Source: Thinopyrum elongatum
Taxonomy: Eukaryota > Streptophyta > Magnoliopsida > Poales > Poaceae
Direction: 5' to 3'
DNA: 64,000 nt
NCBI GenBank assembly: GCA_011799875.1
Contig: CM022302.1
Coordinates: 98,597,494-98,661,493 of the forward strand
The stretch's first letter is position 1; each line of letters starts with the position of its first letter. A model generated the notes under the pieces. The model did no database searches, was not told the origin of the DNA, and worked only from the letters and a program-made list of their open reading frames with translations. The translations under genes and the position numbers were made by a program. Shown piece after piece: positions 45,004 through 56,989 of the stretch.

Positions 45004-48000
45004 TGTAACACCCCCGGTGGTTAACTACAGTAATCCCATTTTGATTATGCCACGTCAGCATGATTAACAGTGTCTGATCATCATTTGCATCATAATGCAT
45101 TTCAGCTTCTAACTCAAAATCCAAATTTAAATGAAAGTGGAAAATAAAAGTTGTTCAAACTGGAAAACTAAAATGTGCCTCATGTTGCAAATATTCCCAT
45201 AGCATTTATAAAAATGATTGCAACATTAGTTGGAATTGTAAAAGTGACTCAAACATCTTCAAACAGCGACTAAAAACAATATTTAATAACCATTTATTAA
45301 ATCTAATTTAAGTATGAAATGATGTTTTGCCCAAACTAATTTTAGGTGTTAGGAAATAAAGCACTGGTATTTATGGACTAGGTCTCCCTTTTTACAAAAT
45401 TCAATTCGAGGCCTAACTATTTACTAAACCGAGGTATATGAATTTATAAAAAGAAAAAGAACAAAAGAAAGGAAAAGCCCCCCCCCCCCCCCGGACAACC
45501 ACTGGGCTGGGCCCGCTGGCCACCAGGCCACCACCCAGGACCGCCAGCCCCCCCCCCTTTAACCCCCCGGTCCACCCCAACCCTAACCTCCCCCACTCCC
45601 CTCTCCATTCCCCCCCCCGCACCATCCAGACATTCTAGTAGTGCTTTCTCTCACCACCCAGCCCCCCCCCCACTGGGCACCTTGGCTCGCCTTCTCAGTT
45701 CCTTCCTTCCCCGTACTGCTCACTGTCTCCATCGGCTCTTCTTCGTCCCTGTCTCTCCCCCTGGAGGAGGGGCGCTCTAGGTTCTCTTTGTCTTCTCCTC
45801 TTCCGTATTACGTAGGGCCTGGTTAATCAATGAGGTCCCACGGGAATAGACTTTCGCTTCCCCCGCGCTTCCTGCCTCTTCCTCCTCGCTCTTCTCCTTC
45901 CCTAACTCCAGTTTCTCCATTCGTCGCCACCAACACATCGTCGGACCACCTCGGCAGACCGCCATCCCGCCGTCGTCCCCGTCGTCCCTCCCACGCCCCC
46001 TGCCTAAGACCCTACGCCCGCCGTGAGCTCTGACCTCGCCTCCTCTCTGCCCCGCTTCCCCTCGCTAGCGCAACGCGGTCACCGTGCTTGCACGCACCTC
46101 GACCGCGCCCTGCACTCGAGCTGCTGCTCCGCCGCGCCCTGCCACGCTCCGGGGCCGCGCTCGTCGCGCCCGCGACCTCCGTGGCCGCGCCTGGAGTTCT
46201 GCTCCCCTGCGCCTGCTCCACTCCCTCTGCACCCTGGCCGCACCCCCTGCGCCCAGCCACGCGTGCCCGCTCTCGCCGCCGCAACACCGCAGCTCGCCCC
46301 GCTGCCGCACGTTGGCGCCCCGCTCCCCGCAGCCGCCCGCCGACCCCGCCCGTCCCCCCTCCTCGTCGTCTTCCTCTCGTCACTCTCCCCCCCCGTCCTC
46401 TCCCTTTCCTCGCTCCCTCTCCTCCCCCTGCTGTGGCAGCCGCCGCCCCTTCCTCCGCCCCGCGGCAGGCGCCTGTGGCCGCCGGTGCCCCGTAGCTCCC
46501 CGCGCCGGCGCTGCTTCCGCGTCGCCGGCCTCGATGCCTGCGGCCGCTCCCCTCGCCTCTCGTGGCCTCGTGCGAGCACCCCCCTGTACCCCGTTCCCCC
46601 GAACCCGCTATGGCCTATGGCCAATGACATATGGCCCCGCCCAGAAAACGTTTTAAAGTAAATAGAAATAAAAATAATTAAATTAATTAATTAATTAATT
46701 AGTTAATTAATTAAGTTAATTAATCCTGATTAGGTTAATCTAATTAAGTAGTTAGTGTTAATTAAACAGTAATTTAATTAGTTAATCACTAATTAACCTA
46801 ACAGCCTATGACAGGTGGGACCCACTGGTCCTGACGTCATGCTGACGTCAGCAAGACACTGTTTCGGATAATGTTAATTTAAATAATTAATTAAATTCCA
46901 GAAATTAATAAAAACTTTAGAAAATCATATTAAATAATCCGTAGCTCAGATGAAAATACTTTGTACATGAAAGTTGCTCAGAACGACGAGACGAATCTGA
47001 ATACGCGGTCCGTTCGTCCGTCACGCGTCTCTAACTATCCGAACTTGCAACCGTTCCCCTCTTATCCTCTGTCCGATAATTCCAAAGACCCGGGAAATAT
47101 CGTCAGATATTCTCCCGCTCCGTCTGTTACGTGTGATGCTGCGTTAGACTACCCCTAGCACCGTGTATCGTATTTGTCATGCTCATGTTTGCTATATATT
47201 TATACTGTTTCCTCCCCCTCTTCTCTCTCGATAGCCCCCCCGACCCTGGCGTCGTCCCCGAGACCGACGCAGCTCCGGATCCCGAAGACACCATAGACGA
47301 CCTTGCCCTTGCTGCCGAGCAACCAGGCAAGCCCCTCCCTTGAGCATACCGATATCGCCCATTCTAAATTCCTCATGCTTGCATTAGAATTACTGCTGCT
47401 GCTGCTTTACCTATTCTGATGCATAGCCTGTTCATTGTAACCTACTGTTAATAATTACCTACATATCCTAAACTGTTTAGTCTAGGCTGGGTAGAGACCT
47501 ATCAGTGACCCCACTTATCCCGACTGCCGCGCTGGATCGTCAGAAGACCCGATCAATGGGATTGAAGACCAGGACCCGACACCGCACATCACCCCCCCTT
47601 AGTTGTAACGACACTGCAGCGTTACTATCGAGTGCCGAGGGTGAAACCTCTTGTAGCACTTCTGATGTTAACTCTGTAGAGTAGCTATTCGGTTGGGGTC
47701 ATCGAGGGTGATTCCTCCTTCACCGCTTCCGATAACGACGCTGTCGTACAACACCTCAAGTGTGGACCCAGTGAGGGTGATTCCTCCTAGTTCACCTTGA
47801 CGGATACATCGAGTGGAATTCAATGAGGGTGATACCTCGGATTCCCTGATGTTATGGACACACGGATACTTGGACTTTACAATGTTACTTGGAAAGGCGG
47901 GTCGACCCTGAGGGGTACCCGCGTGTGATGTGAAGGCGGGTTGCCAGTGTGGTGCCCGAGTGGTGAATACGAGGCGCGGCCGGGCATTCTTAACCCTTGC

Positions 48001-49324
48001 CGCAAGTCCTCGAGACGGGGCGACGGGGTCACATCTTTCGTGAGTCTCTGCTCGTTACCGCAAGCCCTAGTCCTAACGATTTGGATATTTGATCCGAGCA
48101 GACCTCTGGTCTGATAGCACTAACCATCACGTGGGCATAGTATGGGCGTTCTGCATCGTATGCATCAGCCGAAAGCTCTGTCAGACGTCCAGTTCAGCAC
48201 TGCGGCACGGTCGGATCGTGTCGACCACCCGAGGCGATGCTGGTATCCACCCTGTGCGCAACGACCCGGAGGGTGAGGGGCGATGGCCAAGACCCCCTTG
48301 CGCTTAGGACGTAGACCGGCGGGGACCTCTCTGCTGAGCTGTAGGTAGGGTTGCGATGTGTCGTTTGGCCGAGGCCGGGCATGACCCAGGAAAGTGTGTC
48401 CGGCCGAAGTTAATCGAGCGTGTTGGGTAAGTTGGTGCACCCCTGCAGGGAAGAACATTTCTATCGATAGCCGGTCCTACGGTAAAGGACACTCGGAGTT
48501 GTATCCTGATTGATACAATTTAGAACTGGATACCTGTGATGAGACCTGTATATATGGCTCTGGGATTGCTTCTCGCAGGGAGTCGAGAAGGGATCTCAGG
48601 ACGAGGTTTGATGACTTTATGGCTCTGGGATTGCTTTCTCGCAGGGAGTCGAGAAAGGATCTCTGGGTGAGGTTGATATTATTACTGCTACATTATATGG
48701 TATTGTTCTACTCTCTTCTACTGCTGCAAGACCGCTGAAGATGCTAGTCTTCGATAGGACTAGGCCTTCTCTCTATTCTTGCATTTCTGCAGCCCAGTCC
48801 ACATATACAGCCTCCCCTTGAAAATGTTGCATATGTAGTGTAGATCCTTGCTTGCTGAGTACTTCTGAGTACTCACGGTTGCTTTGTTTTCCTTTTTCTC
48901 CCCATATCAGTTTGACGTGACCAAGATGACGAAGCCCCTGAGACAGCTGCCCTGCCGACGATCGCTACTACTACTACCCAGAGGATGGATACTACTACGA
49001 GTTGACTGACGACCAGGAGTAGGATCGGAGGGTCCCAGGCAGGAGGCCTTGTGCCTTTCGATCGTAGTGTTTTCTTTTGCCCCGCCTTCCTAAAGGCCTT
49101 TCTGTTTCTATTTCATATCTGTACTCAGATATCTGATGCTTCCGCTGACGCTTGCTCGCAAGCTTATGTATTCGAGCCCTCGAGGCCCCTGGCTTGTAAT
49201 ATAAAGCTTGTATGACTTTATTTATGTTTTAGAGTTGTGTTGTGATATCTTCCCGTGAGTCCTTAGGCTTGATCGTGTGCATTTGCGTGTATGATTAGTG
49301 CACGATCGGGCCGGGGGCGTCACA
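45004..49324 (+). repeat. Tekay element 5' LTR
   Basis: 4,321 bp. Compared with the 3' LTR it is a patchwork. 46905-49324 is about 99% identical by eye except for a 49-base block at 48208-48256, and 45242-45351 is also nearly identical. 45045-45240 and 45380-46900 are strongly diverged. The diverged middle includes a poly-C run (45478-45493), a C-rich tract with long meaningless open frames (46023-46661) and TTAATTAA repeats (46675-46790). Confidence 0.9.
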
Positions 49325-49327
49325 AGT

Positions 49328-49339
49328 TGGTATCAGAGC
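49328..49339 (+). other. Primer-binding site, initiator Met tRNA type
   Basis: TGGTATCAGAGC lies three bases after the 5' LTR, the standard primer-binding sequence of many plant LTR elements. 49340-49583 is leader with no gene seen. Confidence 0.92.
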
Positions 49340-49583
49340 CGACTGCCTGTAGGAACCCCCTTTCCAACTCCTTGGCCGAAGTTGAGTCTAGAAACCGGAA
49401 AACTAATTTACTAACTTGGCTGTGTGGCTTACGGGCCCACGTCGCCAATTGGGTGGTATTAGGATCTTTTATTCCTCATCTTTACTCTGGGACTCTGACC
49501 TCTCTTCCTTTCGGGTTAACTAAAGTTTACTAACGCCGACACTTAGGATCTCGTAATTCTCGTCCACCCGAAGAGCTGGATAT

Positions 49584-51773
49584 ATGTGCGATTTCCCTGA
49601 CATTGATCTGATTAGTCTGATAATCATTTTCCTTTCCATTGTTTTGTTTAACCTTTCTCTCCGAGATCGGTTATACTTCTCCTTGTCTTTTGACAATCAT
49701 GAGTTTCCTCTGTTTCAGATGGATCGTTTGTTTCCACCACACCCTGCGACGCAGCTACCAGCTGTTCGAGCAGGGATACATCCAGAGTACATTCTTTATC
49801 CACTGGGGCAGATGTCAATCCGTTACAATACCCCAGTACTATCTCCTCCAGATACCCGCAGAGACTTTGTGATCTATTGTGACGCATCCTGTGAAGGATT
49901 AGGCTGTGTCCTAATGCAAGAGCGTAAGGTGATTGCTTATGGCTCTCGTCAGTTGCGCCCACATGAAGAGAATTATCCGGTACATGATCTAGAACTAGCT
50001 GCTGTGATCTATGCATTGCAGTTATGGCGACATTACCTTCTCGGTAATCGTTGCGAGATCTACACGGATCATAAAAGTCTGAAGTACTTGTTTACTCAAC
50101 CATCTCTAAACCTCCGTCAGCAAAGATGGATGGAGACCATTGCGGACTATGATTTGGGTATTTCTTATACCCCTGGCAAGGCTAATGTAATGGCTGATGC
50201 GTTGAGCCGCAAATCCTATTGCTGCGAACTTGAGGTTCAGCTACAGCAACCACTTCTGTATGAAGAGCTTCGAAAGCTAAATCTCGAGATAGTTCCCCAA
50301 GGATACCTAAAAACCTTGGTTGTTGAACCAGACCTTGAGAAAGCTGTTAAGAATGCGCAAGCTAAAGATGCTGAAGTTGATCTGATGAAGAAAGACCTTC
50401 ACCTTGTAAAGTACAGGGATTTCTCGCTGTCTGAAGATGGAACCTTGTATTTCAGAGACCGCATTGTCGTACCTCGCTTCGAGCTTATGACTGACAAAGT
50501 CATGAAGGAGGCACATGATACCCCGTTGTCTATTCATCCGGGTAGCACCAAGATGTATCGTGATCTCCGTCAAAGGTACTGGTGGTCTAGAATGAAGCAA
50601 GACATTGCTCGATATGTTGCTGAATGTGATGTGTGTCGACGCGTTAAAGCAGAACATCAGAAGCCTGCTGGAATTCTGCAACCACTTCCTATTCCTTTAT
50701 GGAAATGGGATAAGGTTCAGATGGATTTCGTTACAGGACTTCCCAGGTCATAGAAGGGTCACGATGCTATTCTTGTCGTCGTCGACCAACTCTCCAAAGT
50801 TGCACACTTTCTGCCTGTCAAGGAGACGATCACTGCTAGTCAGTTAGCAGAGTTATATATCTCCAGAATTGTTTCACTCCACGGTATTCCGAAAGAGATC
50901 AGTTCAGACCGTGGCAGCATATTCACTGGTCATTTCTGGGAAAGTTTCCAAAAGGCTATGGGAACTCATATTACCTGGAGTTCAGCTTATCATCCTCAAT
51001 CCCAAGGCCAAGTTGAACGAGTTAATCAAGTGCCTGAAGACATGCTGCGAGCTTGTGTTATATCATTTGACAAGAAATGGGAAGAATCTCTTCCATATGC
51101 CGAGTTCTCCTATAACAACAGCTATCAAGCCAGTCTGAAAATGGCCCCCTTTGAAGTTCTCTATGGACGTAAGTGTCGAACCCCTCTGAATTGGTCAGAA
51201 ACTGGGGAACGACCTCTTGTTGGACCGGATATTATTCAACACGCCGAAGAACAAGTCCATATCGTCCGTGAAAATCTCAAGGCGGCTCAGGACCGCCAGA
51301 AGAGCAACTATGATGGCAAACGATGGGGTTTGACTTATCAACCTGGTGATCAAGCTTATCTTCGTGTCACTCCTATGAAGGGCACTCACCGTTTTGGAAT
51401 CAAGGGCAAGTTAGCTCCACGCTACATTGGTCCTTTCCGCATTATTGCTAGACGTGGTCAAGTGGCATATAAATTGGAATTGCCGCCGCAATTCTCTCAT
51501 ATCCACGACGTCTTCCATGTGTCGCAACTTCGTAAATGCTTCAAGGAATCTCCGCACCGAGCTGTGGATCACGAGATGCTCGAATTGCAAGATGATCTAT
51601 CTTATAAGGAGCATCCGATCCGCATTCTCGATGAAGCTGAACGTCGGACCCGTCAGAAGGTTACCAAGTTCCTCAAAGTGCAGTGGTCAAATCATACTGA
51701 AGATGAAGCCACTTGGGAACGCGAGGATAATCTTCGTGCGGAATACCCCGAACTTTTTCCTTCTACTTCTTAA
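49584..51773 (+). pseudogene. Tekay pol remnant: RNase H, integrase and chromodomain, one stop
   Basis: One frame runs to TAA 51771-51773, interrupted only by TAG at 50751-50753. The first ~85 residues do not look like pol and may be leader or gag remnant. Then comes RNase H, from [19 protein letters not shown] to [13 protein letters not shown] and ADALSRKS. The integrase zinc-binding region follows ([17 protein letters not shown] and CDVCRRVK), then the integrase core with VVVDQLSK, SSDRGSIFTG and QGQVERVNQ carrying the D, D and E. The C-terminal part has GPFRIIARRGQVAYKLELP and a chromodomain-like end (KVQWSNHTEDEATWERED). Chromodomains direct integration to particular chromatin. The frame is preserved despite loss of gag, protease and reverse transcriptase. 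Confidence 0.88.
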
Positions 51774-51809
51774 TTCTCGGGACGAGAATTCTTGTTAGTA
51801 GAGGAGATT

Positions 51810-54800
51810 TGTAACACCCCCGGTGGTTAACCACAGTAATCCCATTTTGATAATGCCAAGTCAGCATGATTATCAGTGCATGATCATCATTAACATCATA
51901 TTGCATTTCAACTCCTAACCTCAAATTCAAATTTAAATGAAAGTGGAAAATAAAAGTTGTCCAACATAGAAACTAAATTGTTCATTAAATAGCAAATAAA
52001 TCAGAGACAATTCTAAAATTGAAACCAACATCATTGGAGTTGGGTAAGTGACTCAAACATCTTCAAACAGCGACTAAAAACAATATTTAATAACCATTTA
52101 TTAAATCTAATTTAAGTATGAAATGATGTTTTGCCCAAACTAATTTTAGGTGTTAGGGAATTAAGCACTGGTATTTATGGACCAGGTCACATGTTTTACA
52201 AAATTCAATTTGAGCCCTAACTATTTACAAAACAGGGGTATGGATAAATAAAAGGAGAAAAGAAAAGAAAAAGGAAAAGCCCCCCCCGGACCAACTGGGC
52301 CGTGGCCCAGCTGGCCACCAGGCCACCAACCAGGCCGGCCCATTCCCCCCTGGCCGGCCCAGCCCAACTCGCTCGTCCTCTTCGTACTGCTCATGCCCGG
52401 GGCTCGCTGTCGAGCACCTGGCGCACGCACGCGCGCACGCCCAGGCCCCTCCCTCCCTCGCGGTCGACAGCGCGTCGCCGCGACTGCCGCGTATATGAGC
52501 AGCACCCCGGACCCCCTGGCTCTCCCTCGCCTCACTCTCCCCTGGACACCACCTCTCCTCTCTCTCCAGTGCGCAGCCATGGCACCGCCGCCGTAGCACG
52601 CGCGGCCACCGCCTCTGCCTCGTCGCGTGACCGTGCCCGCATGGTTCGCCTCCGTCGACTACGCCTCTCCCCCGAGCCCCACGAGCTAGAACGCGTCGCT
52701 GCGTCGCCGGCGCCTTCATCTTCCACCTTCGGCCGCCGCACGCCATCGCCGACTCCGGCCACTCCGAGCCCTCCCCGCGCACGCTAAGCTCACCTACAGA
52801 CTCGCTGTGAGCACCTCGTCCCCCTCCCCCTCTCCCCGCGCGCTCTTCGTGCCCGTACGCGTCGCCCCTCTTTCGCCCGAACGCACCGCCGCCTAGCTCG
52901 TCGCCGGTGCCGTTCCGGTGACCAAACGGCCCCGGGCCCGTGCGCATCGTGCTCCCCGCATCGCGCAGGCCACACCCAGCTTCTCCTTTCGCTCGCTAGC
53001 GCGCCGTAGCGCCGACCCCGTGCACCACCCGAACGCCATCGCCGCTGCGGTCATCGCCGGCGCCGTTCCCGGCGGCCCCCAACCACACCAACACCACCAC
53101 GTGACGCGGCGCTCGCCGCCCGTTCGAACGGGCCAAGCCACGGCCCCGGAGACGCCCTGAGGGCGAAACCCGAGCTCGCCGGAGCTCGCCACCGCGTCTG
53201 GGCACTCCGGCGCGACTCCGGCGGCCGGTCCGACGTGGCGCCGCGGGCCCCACGGCCCAGCCACTGACTCTGGGCCCCACTGGGTCCCGTTGACCTAGTC
53301 CACGCTGACTGGGCGGGCCCTGTGTCTATGACATGTGGGTCCCGCTCGGTAAAACGTTTTATTAAATAAATAATCCGTTAATAAAATTAATTAGTGATTT
53401 AAAACACTAATTACCCACTGACTGCTGGGCCCCGCCTGCTAATTAGTTTAAATAGATTAAGCTAACTCTGTTTAGTTAACTGAGTCACTGACATGTGGGC
53501 CCCACATATCAGGTTTGACCTGGCCGGCCCCCTGTTGACTGCTGACGTCATCCATGCGTCATGCTGACGTCAGCAAAACACTATTCTTGATAATGTTGCA
53601 ATTAAATAATAAAAATAAATTCCAGAAATTAATAAAAGCTTTAGAAAATCATATAAAATAATCCGTAGCTCAGATGAAAATACTTTGTACATGAAAGTTG
53701 CTCAGAACGACGAGACGAATCTAAATACGCGGTCCGTTCGTCCGTCACGCGTCCCTAACTATCCGAACTTGCAACCGTTCCCCTCTTATCCTCTGTCCGG
53801 TAATTCCAAAGACCCGGGAAATATCGTCAGATATTCTCCCGCCCCGTCTGTTACGTGTGATGCTGCGTTAGACTACCCCTAGCACCGTGTATCGTATTTG
53901 TCATGCTCATGTTTGCTATATATTTATACTGTTTCTTCCCCCTCTTCTCTCTCGATAGCCCCCGACCCCGACGTCGTCCCCGAGACCGACGCAGCTCCGG
54001 AGCCCGAAGACACCATAGACGACCTTGCCCTTGCCGCCGAGCAACCAGGCAAGCCCCTCCCTTGAGCATACCGATATCGCCCATTCTAAATTCCTCATGC
54101 TTGCATTAGAATTACTGCTGCTGCTGCTTTACCTATTCTGATGCATAGCCTGTTCATTGTAACCTACTGTTAATAATTACCTACATATCCTAAACTGTTT
54201 AGTCTAGGCTGGGTAGAGACCTATCAGTGACCCCACTTATCCCGACTGCCGCGCTGGATCGTCAGAAGACCCGATCAATGGGATTGAAGACCAGGACCCG
54301 ACACCGCACATCACCCCCCCTTAGTTGTAACGACACTGCAGCGTTACTATCGAGTGCCGAGGGTGAAACCTCTTGTAGCACTTCTGATGTTAACTCTGTA
54401 GAGTAGCTATTCGGTTGGGGTCATCGAGGGTGATTCCTCCTTCACCGCTTCCGATAACGACGCTGTCGTACAACACCTCAAGTGTGGACCCAGTGAGGGT
54501 GATTCCTCCTAGTTCACCTTGACGGATACATCGAGTGGAATTCAATGAGGGTGATACCTCGGATTCCCTGATGTTATGGACACACGGATACTTGGACTTT
54601 ACAATGTTACTTGGAAAGGCGGGTCGACCCTGAGGGGTACCCGCGTGTGATGTGAAGGCGGGTTGCCAGTGTGGTGCCCGAGTGGTGAATACGAGGCGCG
54701 GCCGGGCATTCTTAACCCTTGCCGCAAGTCCTCGAGACGGGGCGACGGGGTCACATCTTTCGTGAGTCTCTGCTCGTTACCGCAAGCCCTAGTCCTAACG

Positions 54801-56045
54801 ATTTGGATATTTGATCCGAGCAGACCTCTGGTCTGATAGCACTAACCATCACGTGGGCATAGTATGGGCGTTCTGCATCGTATGCATCAGCCGAAAGCTC
54901 TGTCAGACGTCCAGTTCAGCAGTGCGGCATGGAGTGATTGGCGCCATTTCGGTGGTGCTTGGATCTGGGCCATGTACGCAACGACCCGGAGGGCGAGGGG
55001 CGATGGCCAAGACCCCCTTGCGCTTAGGATGTAGACCGGCGGGGACCTCTCTGCGGAGTTGTAGGTAGGGTTGCGATGTGTCGTTTGGCCGAGGCCGGGC
55101 ATGACCCTAGAAAGTGTGTCCGGCCGAAGTTAATCGAGCGTGTTGGGTAAGTTGGTGCACCCCTGCAGGGAAGAACACTTCTATCGATAGCCGGTCCTAC
55201 GGTAAAGGACACTCGGAGTTGTATCCTGATTGATACAATTTAGAACTGGATACCTGTGATGAGACCTGTATATATGGCTCTGGGATTGCTTCTCGCAGGG
55301 AGTCGAGAAGGGATCTCAGGACGAGGTTGATGAATGTATGGCTCTGGGATAGGCTTTCTCGCAGGGAGTCGAGAAAGGATCTCTGGGTGAGGTTGAGACT
55401 TAATGTTACTACTACATTATATTGTAATGTTCTACTCTCTTCTACTGCTGCAAGACCGCTGAAGATGCTAGTCTTCGATAGGACTAGGCCTTCTCTCTAT
55501 TCTGGCATTTCTGCAGCCCAGTCCACATATACAGCCTCCCTTTGAAAATGTTGCATATGTAGTGTAGATCCTTGCTTGCTGAGTACTTCAGAGTACTCAC
55601 GGTTGCTTTGTTTTCCTTTTTCTCCCCATATCAGTTTGACGTGACCAGAGGACGGAGCCCCCTGAGACAGATGCCCCGACGATCGTTACTACTACTACCC
55701 AGAGGATGGATACTACTACGAGTTGACTGACGACCAGGAGTAGGATCGGAGGGTCCCAGGCAGGAGGCCTTGTGCCTTTCGATCGTAGTGTTTTCTTTTG
55801 CCCCGCCTTCCTAAAGGCCTTTCTGTTTCTATTTCATATCTGTACTCAGATATCTGATGCTTCCGCTGACGCTTGCTCGCAAGCTTATGTATTCGAGCCC
55901 TCGAGGCCCCTGGCTTGTAATATAAAGCTTGTATGACTTTATTTATGTTTTAGAGTTGTGTTGTGATATCTTCCCGTGAGTCCTTAGGCTTGATCGTGTG
56001 CATTTGCGTGTATGATTAGTGCACGATCGGGCCGGGGGCGTCACA
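51810..56045 (+). repeat. Tekay element 3' LTR
   Basis: 4,236 bp, preceded by purine-rich AGTAGAGGAGATT. Its diverged middle (about 52185-53630) is again C/G-rich but cannot be aligned simply with the 5' copy. From about 53630 it matches closely to the end, with a 47-base foreign block at 54930-54976. The target duplication ACCGA is at 56046-56050. Confidence 0.9.
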
Positions 56046-56052
56046 ACCGACA

Positions 56053-56524
56053 AATATATACTATCGGTATCATCTAAACAGTGCGTGCATGCGTGGTATC
56101 CCTTGTTTGTCTATCCTGAAAGGTTACTGAGAGCAGGCCAATCATTGATGGTTACAAACAGCAACACATGTAGGTCAAATTCCTCCTGTTTGTGCTCATC
56201 CCACACACGTACACCTTTTCCATTCCACAGCTGTAAAAGTTCTTCAACTAATGGCGTTAGGTACACATCAATGTCATTGCCGGGTTGCTTAGGGCCTTGG
56301 GTGAGCACTGGCATCATAATGAACTTCCGCTTCATGCACAACCAAGGAGGAAGGTTATAGATACATAGAATAATAGGCCAGGTACTATGATTGCTGCTCT
56401 GCTCCCCAAAAGGATTAATGCCATCTGCACTTAGACCAAACCATACGTTCCTTGCGTCATCTGCAAAGTCCTCCCACTTTCTCTCAATTTTTCTCCACTA
56501 CGACCCGTCAGCGGGTACTCTCAA
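56053..56524 (-). pseudogene. CACTA-1 TNP2 transposase, N-terminal part
   Basis: The minus strand reads VWFGLSADGINPFGEQSSNH, PIILCIYNLPPWLCMKRKFI, PKQPGNDIDVYLTPLVEELL and FVTINDWPALSNLSG. It then reads NKGYHACTHCLDDTDSIY up to the Tat-B target site AATAT. These are conserved TNP2 blocks. TAG codons at about 56088-56090 and 56489-56491 break the frame. The gene continues at 27812 on the left of Tat-B. Its true start has been displaced by CACTA-2, which begins at 56525. Confidence 0.88.
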
Positions 56525-56989
56525 CACTACAAAAAAAATACACTTCCGTGATGATACGTGTTTGTCATAGTAGGTCATGTTTTCTGTCCTGCATGTACAT
56601 CCATGACGATTTTATGACAGAATCAAGATAGTCATACCTGTGCTGTTGTAAAAGTGTTCCATGACATTACCAAAATTATCATCACGGAAGTGTCCACTTC
56701 CATGATGATAAATCGCGCGTCATAGAAGTGCTTTCGTCAAGGGTAACCGATACATGGCATCCACCGTAACGGGTCGCCGTTAAGCTACCGGGTTCTGGTT
56801 TGGATCCGATAACCCGTTAATAGCCCTGACCAATGGGGATTTTCCACGTGTAAAATTCTCATTCGCCGGATAATCCACGTGTTAGCTCATCGTTGGGACA
56901 GATGTCATCCCTACAATGGACGGAAGACGCCTATGATATGTCAACATGTGGCACAGCCCAACAGTGGCCCATTTAAGGTAAAAAGGCCG

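Larger units (their letters stand above)
45004..56045 (+). mobile_element. Tekay-type chromovirus (Ty3/gypsy), internally deleted, with mosaic LTRs
   Basis: It is bounded by long LTRs (45004-49324 and 51810-56045) that begin TGTAACACCCCCGGTGG and end GGGGGCGTCACA. The target duplication is ACCGA. The primer site TGGTATCAGAGC (initiator Met tRNA type) is at 49328-49339. The interior is only about 2.5 kb and encodes RNase H, integrase and a chromodomain. Gag, protease and most of reverse transcriptase are missing. It sits in the right LTR of Tat-B, so it is younger than Tat-B. Confidence 0.92.
27813..56052 (-). mobile_element. Tat-B: Tat-lineage Ty3/gypsy retrotransposon complex with three LTRs
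   Basis: It lies in the minus orientation: gag starts near 43515 and pol runs down to about 36950, with an antisense gene on the plus strand (32105-36110). LTR copies are at 27813-28939, 30741-31733 and 43602-45003, the last finishing with CA at 56051-56052 after the nested Tekay element. Both outer ends have the 5-bp duplication AATAT, so the whole complex occupies one insertion site. LTRs run from TGTCGGCG to CCGACA. Primer-binding-type sequence abuts both the middle and the right LTR. Minus the nested element it is about 17.2 kb. Confidence 0.88.
378..56524 (-). mobile_element. CACTA-1: large CACTA (En/Spm) DNA transposon, host layer of the nest
   Basis: The element begins with CACTAGTGCAGAATTGG, a CACTA-type end, directly inside the gypsy RNase H frame (bases 375-377 are AGC). 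Both of its genes lie on the minus strand: the Ptta/En/Spm plus Ulp1-type gene (14102 to about 974) and the TNP2 transposase (56524 to 18921). When the inserted retroelements are removed, the transposase frame rejoins at each target duplication, which shows that these widely spaced pieces belong to one element. The right end is not visible: at 56525 the transposase gene is cut by another CACTA element. Without the insertions the visible part is about 16 kb. The hairpin-rich ends resemble Triticeae Jorge-type CACTA elements; that name is an inference. Confidence 0.85.

Noticed and set aside
46023..46661. Long overlapping open frames on both strands (up to 212 codons) in the C-rich part of the Tekay 5' LTR
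   Set aside because: The region is extremely C-rich, which removes stops in most frames. The frames are Pro/Arg/Ser-rich on one strand and Gly/Arg-rich on the other, are absent from the other LTR, and contain no domain.
49328..49339. Initiator tRNA-like sequence
   Set aside because: Only the 12-base complement of the tRNA 3' end is present, which is the retroelement primer site, not a tRNA gene.
52225..52947. 240-codon minus-strand frame in the Tekay 3' LTR
   Set aside because: Same compositional cause; no homology to the 5' LTR frame and no recognisable domain.
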